Below are positions 14,263 to 18,875 of a DNA stretch of 18,875 bases, in pieces; the first letter of the stretch is position 1; every line of letters starts with the position of its first letter. The DNA is from an uncultured Collinsella sp. GTDB lineage: Bacteria; Actinomycetota; Coriobacteriia; Coriobacteriales; Coriobacteriaceae. The position numbers and the translations under genes were made by a program. The notes below the pieces were generated by a model. That model made no database searches, was not told the DNA's origin, and worked only from the letters and a program-made list of their open reading frames with translations. Location of the stretch: positions 1-18,875 of the forward strand of contig UQVT01000017.1 in NCBI GenBank assembly GCA_900544465.1, written 5' to 3'.

Positions 14263-14425
14263 AGCTATAACGTACTAAGTTGGCGGCAGAATGCGACCGC
14301 CATACCGTTCTTTTCGCTCAGCGGGGCGCTGCGCGCCATGAACGGCTGGGTGTTATGAAATCGGTGGAATCGGTTGAGGGGATTGCAGGAAATTGAGCTC
14401 TGCCGCGAAGGTTGACGATAGCTAC

Positions 14426-14627
14426 TGGACAGTTAGTTCAGATACGTATAAGACGGCGGGCGTTCGAGGCGTTTCTAAGGGCTTTCGAGGGCGATTTGAG
14501 GGTAAATATGCGGCGGTCGTACTCGAAAGCGATGAGCTTTGGGCAGTATGGCGTTCGCCGGGGAGCTCAGAAGGCTCAGAACGGCCTTTGGAGCTTTAAA
14601 AAAATACGTATCTGAACTAATTGTCCA
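14426..14627. mobile_element. MITE-like element 2 (202 bp, terminal inverted repeats)
   Basis: The left end is identical over 27 bp to that of the element at 12898. The right end, read from 14627 in reverse complement, gives TGGACAATTAGTTCAGATAC, one change from the left end. The interior differs from element 1 apart from a short shared TTTGGAGCTTTA (14587-14598 here; 12968-12979 there). No coding sequence in it is convincing. The remaining part of the 14263-14713 gap holds the prs terminator and otherwise nothing recognisable. Confidence 0.75.
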
Positions 14628-14644
14628 GGGAAGGTTGTCGAGGG

Positions 14645-14680
14645 GTAGAAAAAGGGTCGGAAGCGAGCTTCCGACCCTTT
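14645..14680 (-). terminator. Rho-independent terminator of prs
   Basis: AAAGGGTCGGAAGC (14651-14664) pairs with GCTTCCGACCCTTT (14667-14680), giving a very stable stem with a GCGAGC cap. On the minus strand it runs into a T-run (complement of GAAAAAG at 14648-14654). It begins 33 bases after the prs stop codon. Confidence 0.88.
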
Positions 14681-14713
14681 AAAAACACCAAAGATGATGA
14701 GATGCACGCTGGA

Positions 14714-15700
14714 TTACAGCGCGAAGTCGCCGCCGACGAGCGTGGAGACGGGCTCCTCGTGGTAAACGGCGGAGATGGCCTGAGCGAACTCCTCGGCGAC
14801 CGAGATGGTCTTGATTTTGCCGCCGACCTCGACGGGAATGGCGTCGGTGACGAGGCACTCGACGATCGGGGCGTCGTTCAGACGCTCGATGGCCGGACCG
14901 GAGAAGATGCCGTGGGTGGCGCAGACGTAGATGTCGCCAGCGCCCATAGCCTTGAGCTCCTTGACGTTGGCGCACAGGGTGCCAGCGGTGTCGATCATGT
15001 CGTCGTTGATGATGCAGGTCTTGCCCTTGATGTCACCGATGATGCCCATGACCTCGGCGGCGTTGTGGCGCGGACGGCCCTTGTGGGCGATGGCCAGGTC
15101 GCAGCCGAGCATGTCGGACAGCTTCTTGGCGGCCTTGGCGCGGCCCACATCGGGGGAGACGACAACCAGGTTGTCGGTGTCGAAGTGCATGTCGTTGTAG
15201 TACTGGCCAAACAGCGGCAGCGCGGACAGGTGGTTAACCGGGATATCGAAGAAGCCCTGAATCTGGCCCTGGTGCAGGTCGAGGGTGATGATGCGGTTGA
15301 CGCCGGCGCGCTCGAGCAGGTTGGCGACGAGGCGGGCGGTGATGGGCTCACGCGGGCCGGCCTTGCGGTCCTGACGGGCATAGCCGTAGTGGGTGATAAC
15401 GGCGGTGATGGAGCGGGCGGATGCGCGCTTGGCAGCGTCGGTGGCGATGAGCAGCTCCATGAGCATGTCGTTGACGTTGCCGCCGGCCACGGACTGAATC
15501 AGGAAGACGTCGGCGCCGCGGACGGTCTCGTCGTAGCGGGCGTAAATCTCACCGTTGGCGAACTGCTTTAGCGTAAGGCCCGAAAGCTCGACCCCAAGGA
15601 ACTCAGCGATCTTCTGAGCGAGGGGACGGTTGGAGGAACCGGAATACACGCGGATGGACTTGCGCATATTCTCCGACTTCTCGGGATCATTAATCGGCAT
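14714..15700 (-). CDS. prs: Ribose-phosphate pyrophosphokinase
   Basis: The 328-aa cytoplasmic enzyme makes PRPP from ribose 5-phosphate and ATP for purine, pyrimidine, histidine, tryptophan and NAD synthesis. The length fits class I enzymes (~315 aa) with a short N-terminal extension. Visible motifs are the FANGE segment at 47-51, YGYARQDRK at 105-113, DLHQGQIQGFFD at 141-152 including His143, the flexible-loop K207-G-R209-P, and the PRPP loop DDMIDTAGT at 233-241. The start at 15700 is supported by AAAGGAG seven bases upstream. A second ATG at residue 12 begins at the usual family N-terminus but lacks a comparable site. It is downstream of glmU in the same direction, but a glmU terminator lies between them. 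Confidence 0.96.
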   Translation of the reverse strand: MPINDPEKSENMRKSIRVYSGSSNRPLAQKIAEFLGVELSGLTLKQFANGEIYARYDETVRGADVFLIQSVAGGNVNDMLMELLIATDAAKRASARSITAVITHYGYARQDRKAGPREPITARLVANLLERAGVNRIITLDLHQGQIQGFFDIPVNHLSALPLFGQYYNDMHFDTDNLVVVSPDVGRAKAAKKLSDMLGCDLAIAHKGRPRHNAAEVMGIIGDIKGKTCIINDDMIDTAGTLCANVKELKAMGAGDIYVCATHGIFSGPAIERLNDAPIVECLVTDAIPVEVGGKIKTISVAEEFAQAISAVYHEEPVSTLVGGDFAL

Positions 15701-15744
15701 TACCCTTCTCCTTTATATCGAATGCCATATAGATGCCTTGTTGC

Positions 15745-15772
15745 ATTGTAACCGCGCGGCGGGGTTTATCGA
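15745..15772 (-). promoter_or_regulatory. Possible prs promoter
   Basis: On the minus strand TCGATA (15772-15767) and TACAAT (15750-15745) are 16 bp apart, matching the -35 and -10 consensus at 4 and 5 of 6 positions. It lies ~40 bases before the prs start and after the glmU terminator, consistent with prs having its own promoter. Confidence 0.35.
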
Positions 15773-15841
15773 GTCTTGATAACGTCTTTACCGTCAACGG
15801 ACACGAACCGACCACTCATCCGGCCGCGCAGGTCAGCATAG

Positions 15842-15874
15842 AAAAAGGAGCCGTCCCCACGGAAGCGGCTCCTT
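15842..15874 (-). terminator. Rho-independent terminator of glmU
   Basis: AAGGAGCCG (15845-15853) pairs with CGGCTCCTT (15866-15874) around a 12-nt loop. On the minus strand a T-run follows (complement of AAAAA at 15842-15846). It lies 17 bases after the glmU stop codon, so glmU and prs are probably separate transcripts or joined only by read-through. Confidence 0.85.
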
Positions 15875-15891
15875 AGATGCTTGGTAAAACG

Positions 15892-17304
15892 TTATACCTC
15901 GTCGTCCTCGTGCAGGCGGCGGCGATAATCGGCGGCCCAGCCCTCAATATTTACCTGACGGGCGCGGCCCAGACCGAGTGCGTCTGCCGGGACCGGCTCA
16001 GTGATGACGGAGCCGGCGGCCACGAGCGCGCCGTCGCCAATCTGGGCGGGCGCGACCATCATGGTGTCGGAGCCGATGAAGGCATCGTTGCCGATGACGG
16101 TCTTGTGCTTGTGCACGCCGTCGTAGTTGCAGGTGATGGAGCCTGCGCCCACGTTGACGCCGGAGCCCATGGTGGTATCGCCGATGTAGGACAGGTGCGG
16201 CACCTTGGAGCCCTCGCCGATCGTGGACTTCTTGATCTCCACGTGCGTGCCGGCCTTGGAGCCGTCGAGCATGTGGGTACCCGGGCGCAGGTAGGCGCGC
16301 GGGCCGCAGTCGACGCCGTTCTCGATGACGGCCTCGATGGCGATGGTCTCATCGATGATGCAGCCGCTGCCGACGGTGGTGTCGGTGAGACGGCTGTTGG
16401 GGCCGAGCTGGCACTCCTCGCCCACGGTGACGTGGCCGATCAGGTGCGTCTGCGGCCACACGACGGTGCCGCGGCCGATGGTGGCGTCGGGGCCGATCCA
16501 GGCCTGCGTGGGGTCGATGAAGGTAACGCCCTCGGCCATCCAGTGCTCGTTGATGCGGTCGCGCGCGATGGCGGTGAGCTGCGCGAGCTGGATGCGGCTG
16601 TTGACGCCCAGGCCGTCGCGGTAGTCATCGCAGTGGAAGATGGAGACTGCCTGGCCGTGGCCCTTGAGGATCTCGAGCATGTCGGGCAGATAGTACTCGG
16701 ACTGCGCGTTGTCGTTGCCGATCTCGTCAATGTGCGCGGCGAGCTGCGCGCCGTCGAAGGCGTAGCAGCCGGCGTTGCACTCGAGCAGCGTGGCGGCCTG
16801 CTCGGGTGTGCAGTCCTTCTGCTCGATGATGCGTTCGATCTGGCCGTCGGCACCCAGCTTGATGCGGCCGTAGCCGAAGGGGTCGGGCGGGGTCATGGTC
16901 ATGACGGTGCAGGCGAGCTCGCCGGTGGCGACGGTCTGCGCGAACTTGGCGACGGTGTCGGCGGTGATGAGCGGTAAGTCGCCGTTGAGCACGACGACCG
17001 GGCCTTGCGTGATGCCGCAGGCCTCGAGTGCGACCTTCACGGCGTGGCCGGTGCCCAGGCGCTCGGTCTGCTCGACGCACTCGACCTTGGTGGCGCTGTT
17101 GGCGTAGGCGCCGTCGATCAGGGCGCGCATCTCGTCGGCGTGGCTGCCGATGACGACCACGACGCGGCTGCAGCCGGCCTTGATGGTAGCGTCGACGATC
17201 CACTGGACCATGGGCTTACCCAGGATCTTGTGCGAAACCTTGCAGTGGTTCGACTTCATGCGGGTGCCCTCGCCGGCAGCGAGGATAATTGCGGTTGCGT
17301 CCAT
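15892..17304 (-). CDS. glmU: Bifunctional UDP-N-acetylglucosamine pyrophosphorylase / glucosamine-1-phosphate N-acetyltransferase
   Basis: This 470-aa cytoplasmic enzyme acetylates glucosamine 1-phosphate and then couples it to UTP to give UDP-GlcNAc, the precursor of peptidoglycan. The N-terminal uridyltransferase domain has LAAGEGTRMKS at 8-18, LGTGHA at 83-88 and the metal-binding GDLPL with Asp109. The C-terminal half is a left-handed beta-helix with hexapeptide repeats and the acetyltransferase signature NVGAGSITCNYDG followed by KHKTVIG and AFIGSDTMMVAP. The ATG at 17304 is chosen because AGGAG lies five bases upstream and it begins the normal family N-terminus (MDATAIILAAG); an in-frame ATG at 17358 would add 18 residues of no family similarity. 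It is divergent from ecfT and precedes prs and pth on the same strand. Confidence 0.97.
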   Translation of the reverse strand: MDATAIILAAGEGTRMKSNHCKVSHKILGKPMVQWIVDATIKAGCSRVVVVIGSHADEMRALIDGAYANSATKVECVEQTERLGTGHAVKVALEACGITQGPVVVLNGDLPLITADTVAKFAQTVATGELACTVMTMTPPDPFGYGRIKLGADGQIERIIEQKDCTPEQAATLLECNAGCYAFDGAQLAAHIDEIGNDNAQSEYYLPDMLEILKGHGQAVSIFHCDDYRDGLGVNSRIQLAQLTAIARDRINEHWMAEGVTFIDPTQAWIGPDATIGRGTVVWPQTHLIGHVTVGEECQLGPNSRLTDTTVGSGCIIDETIAIEAVIENGVDCGPRAYLRPGTHMLDGSKAGTHVEIKKSTIGEGSKVPHLSYIGDTTMGSGVNVGAGSITCNYDGVHKHKTVIGNDAFIGSDTMMVAPAQIGDGALVAAGSVITEPVPADALGLGRARQVNIEGWAADYRRRLHEDDEV

Positions 17305-17336
17305 GTGATCTCCTGTTGCGTTATAGAGACGTGTGT

Positions 17337-17364
17337 TTGGAAACGATACACGGCGCAATATGAT
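17337..17364 (+). promoter_or_regulatory. Possible ecfT promoter
   Basis: TTGGAA (17337-17342) and TATGAT (17359-17364) are 16 bp apart, 4 and 5 of 6 matches to consensus. This predicts a ~125-nt leader before the GTG start at 17498. I see no known riboswitch in that leader. The site lies in the divergent region opposite glmU. Confidence 0.4.
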
Positions 17365-17497
17365 ACCGCAGGCATATGATGAGCGCGTAACGATTGGTTT
17401 GCGGCGGTTGAGGCTTGCGTCGCTGGTGTGGCGTTTGCACTGCTTGCGTGCGGCGTTGGCGGTGCTACGGAGCCGTCGTTTGAGCTAGGGGACGGGG

Positions 17498-18391
17498 GTG
17501 CCCGTGGACAACATACGAGAAGAGTTTGGCGGCGAGCCCGTCGCGGCATTCTCGATGTCGCATCCGGCGGTGCCGGCCCTCTACATGGTACTGACGCTGG
17601 GGCTCACCATGTTCTCGATGCAACCGGTGCTGATCGCGCTGTCGCTTGCGGGCGGGCTGGCGTACGGGCTTGCGACGCGCGGTGCTGCGCGCACGTTGGG
17701 GGCGCTTCGCTGGCAGCTGCCGGTGATTTTGATTATCGCGGTGCTCAATCCGCTGTTTAGCGCCTCGGGCTCGACGGAGCTGTTCCGTATTGGCATGCGT
17801 GCGGTGTATCTGGAGAGTATGGTATACGGCCTGTGCATGGGCGGGTTGTTTGTGGCGAGCGTACTGTGGTTTGAGGCTGCGGCGTCGATGCTTGGCTGCG
17901 ACAAGGTGCTTGCGCTTCTGGGTAACGCCGCACCGGTGATCGCGCTCATGATTTCGATGTGCATGCGGCTTATCCCACAGTTTTTGCGCCGCGGTCGTAC
18001 GGTACTGGCGGTGCAGGATGCGATTGATGTGCCGGGTCGCGCGCCGGCCGATCCCGTGCGTTCGCGCCTACGGGCATCGAGCGTGTTGATGGGCTGGGGC
18101 ATGGAAGATTCGCTGGAGCGCGCGGACACGATGCGCTCGCGCGGGTGGGGTGCCGCGACGCGTCGTACGACGTATGCGCGGTATCGACTGGGGCGCGGCG
18201 ACGTTGCCGCGCTGGTGGGGCTTGCGCTGTTTGGCGCGGCTGCCGTGGCGGTGGCATGGACCGCGACGACACAGTATTCGTTTTATCCGCAGCTCTCGGT
18301 GCCGGCGCCGTGGCCGGGCTATGTCGTGTACGCTGCCTGGATGGTGCTGCCTTGCGCGTTGCACGCGATTGATGAGAAGAGGTTTGGCTGA
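17498..18391 (+). CDS. ecfT: ECF transporter T component (EcfT/CbiQ family)
   Basis: This 297-aa integral membrane protein is the scaffold of an energy-coupling factor transporter, linking a substrate-binding S component to the two ATPases. Hydrophobic segments lie at about 23-58, 72-86, 108-130, 141-160, 235-255 and 274-290. The cytoplasmic coupling region has the T-component pattern S-L-E-R-A-D-x4-RG at 205-216, a diagnostic Arg-Gly motif. The GTG at 17498 is chosen because AGGGG lies six bases upstream; the GTG at 17504 is a close alternative. The stop codon overlaps the start of ecfA by one base. Substrate cannot be told from this subunit, and no S component lies in the window. A cobalt/nickel-type CbiQ is the alternative name in the same family. 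Confidence 0.85.
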   Translation: MPVDNIREEFGGEPVAAFSMSHPAVPALYMVLTLGLTMFSMQPVLIALSLAGGLAYGLATRGAARTLGALRWQLPVILIIAVLNPLFSASGSTELFRIGMRAVYLESMVYGLCMGGLFVASVLWFEAAASMLGCDKVLALLGNAAPVIALMISMCMRLIPQFLRRGRTVLAVQDAIDVPGRAPADPVRSRLRASSVLMGWGMEDSLERADTMRSRGWGAATRRTTYARYRLGRGDVAALVGLALFGAAAVAVAWTATTQYSFYPQLSVPAPWPGYVVYAAWMVLPCALHAIDEKRFG

Positions 18392-18875
18392 TGGCTCGGT
18401 TGGATAGCTGCTCGGTAACGGGCGGGGCGTGCGGCTCCGATGTGCCTGCGATTGAGGTGCGGGGCCTTAGTTTTGCCTATCCCGGGGCCGAGGCACCGGT
18501 GCTCGAGGGGCTTGATTGGCGTGTTTCCCAAGGTGCGTTTGCGCTGCTTGTTGGCGGTACCGGTTCGGGCAAGTCGACGCTACTCTCGCTGCTCAAACCC
18601 GAGATCGCGCCGACGGGCGAGCGCGCTGGCGAACTGCGCGTGCTGGGCGAGCCCGTCGCCGACATGGACGTGCGGGCATCGGCGGAGCGCGTGGGTTATG
18701 TGTTCCAGGATCCCGAGAACCAGATCGTGTGCGAAACCGTGTGGCACGAGATGGCGTTTGGCCTAGAGAATCTGGGTGTGTCGCGCGACGAGATGCGCCG
18801 TCGCGTAGCTGAGACCAGCTATTTCTTTGGGCTGGAAGATTGGCTTCACCGCGATACTGACACGCTTTCGGGTGG
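18391..18875 (+). CDS. ecfA: ECF transporter ATP-binding protein, 5' part (cut by window end)
   Basis: The first 161 codons of an ABC ATPase that would power the EcfT-containing vitamin or metal transporter. It starts at the ATG that overlaps the ecfT stop (TGATG), so the two are translationally coupled. Walker A is GGTGSGKST at 55-63, and the Q-loop is YVFQDPENQIV at 103-113, the DPENQ form being typical of ECF/CbiO ATPases. The window ends inside the LSGG signature, before Walker B. ECF systems often carry two ATPases, in one or two genes; the continuation is not visible. Confidence 0.88.
   Translation, partial: MARLDSCSVTGGACGSDVPAIEVRGLSFAYPGAEAPVLEGLDWRVSQGAFALLVGGTGSGKSTLLSLLKPEIAPTGERAGELRVLGEPVADMDVRASAERVGYVFQDPENQIVCETVWHEMAFGLENLGVSRDEMRRRVAETSYFFGLEDWLHRDTDTLSG

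Noticed and set aside
14393..14615. Short plus-strand frames within the second MITE-like element
   Set aside because: They start outside the element and run through its inverted repeats with no family features; best seen as chance frames.
15877..16977. 366-codon plus-strand frame opposite glmU
   Set aside because: GlmU on the minus strand is unmistakable; the plus frame is a low-complexity antisense translation.

Overview
The window looks like a chromosomal segment of a high-GC Gram-positive gut bacterium, most likely a Coriobacteriia member such as Collinsella. The evidence is indirect: Gram-positive surface proteins with LA(T/S)TG sorting signals and Arg/Lys tails, a glmU/prs/pth housekeeping group, an NfnAB transhydrogenase pair, an ECF transporter, and GC-rich codon use. 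The genus is an inference; no rRNA or other marker is present.

Region 1 (1-9550, + strand) is an accessory surface block. It holds two sortase-anchored proteins of 663 and 2206 residues. Their last ~30 codons are similar at DNA level, and each is followed by a near-identical intergenic cassette. The cassette has three tandem hairpins (15-16 bp arms, loops of exactly 25 nt, 80-81 bp period) and then a REP-like hairpin with a CCTGTCC/GGACAGG loop. A third REP hairpin, in the opposite orientation, lies just upstream of the first gene. The cassettes plus gene 3' ends look like a segmental duplication.

Region 2 (9485-11904, - strand) is nfnA-nfnB, an overlapping two-gene operon for an NADH-dependent ferredoxin:NADP+ oxidoreductase. 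NfnB is usually auto-annotated as glutamate synthase small chain. The operon has a good -10 box, a hairpin at the predicted 5' end of the transcript, and a strong terminator convergent with the surface genes.

Region 3 (11950-17304, - strand) is the housekeeping series glmU, prs, pth, in that transcriptional order. Between prs and pth lies an insertion: a 375-aa PD-(D/E)XK-nuclease-like protein bracketed by two ~203-bp elements that share long terminal inverted repeats. Between pth and nfnA there is an inverted pair of a second REP-like family with a GGGACAGG core, on either side of a 16-bp terminator stem.

Region 4 (17337-18875, + strand) starts an ECF transporter operon, ecfT then ecfA. The ATPase gene is cut by the window end just at its ABC signature.

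The most novel material is in the repeats: the duplicated triple-hairpin cassettes and the inverted-repeat elements around the nuclease-like gene. I saw no tRNA, rRNA, CRISPR array, transposase or phage gene.
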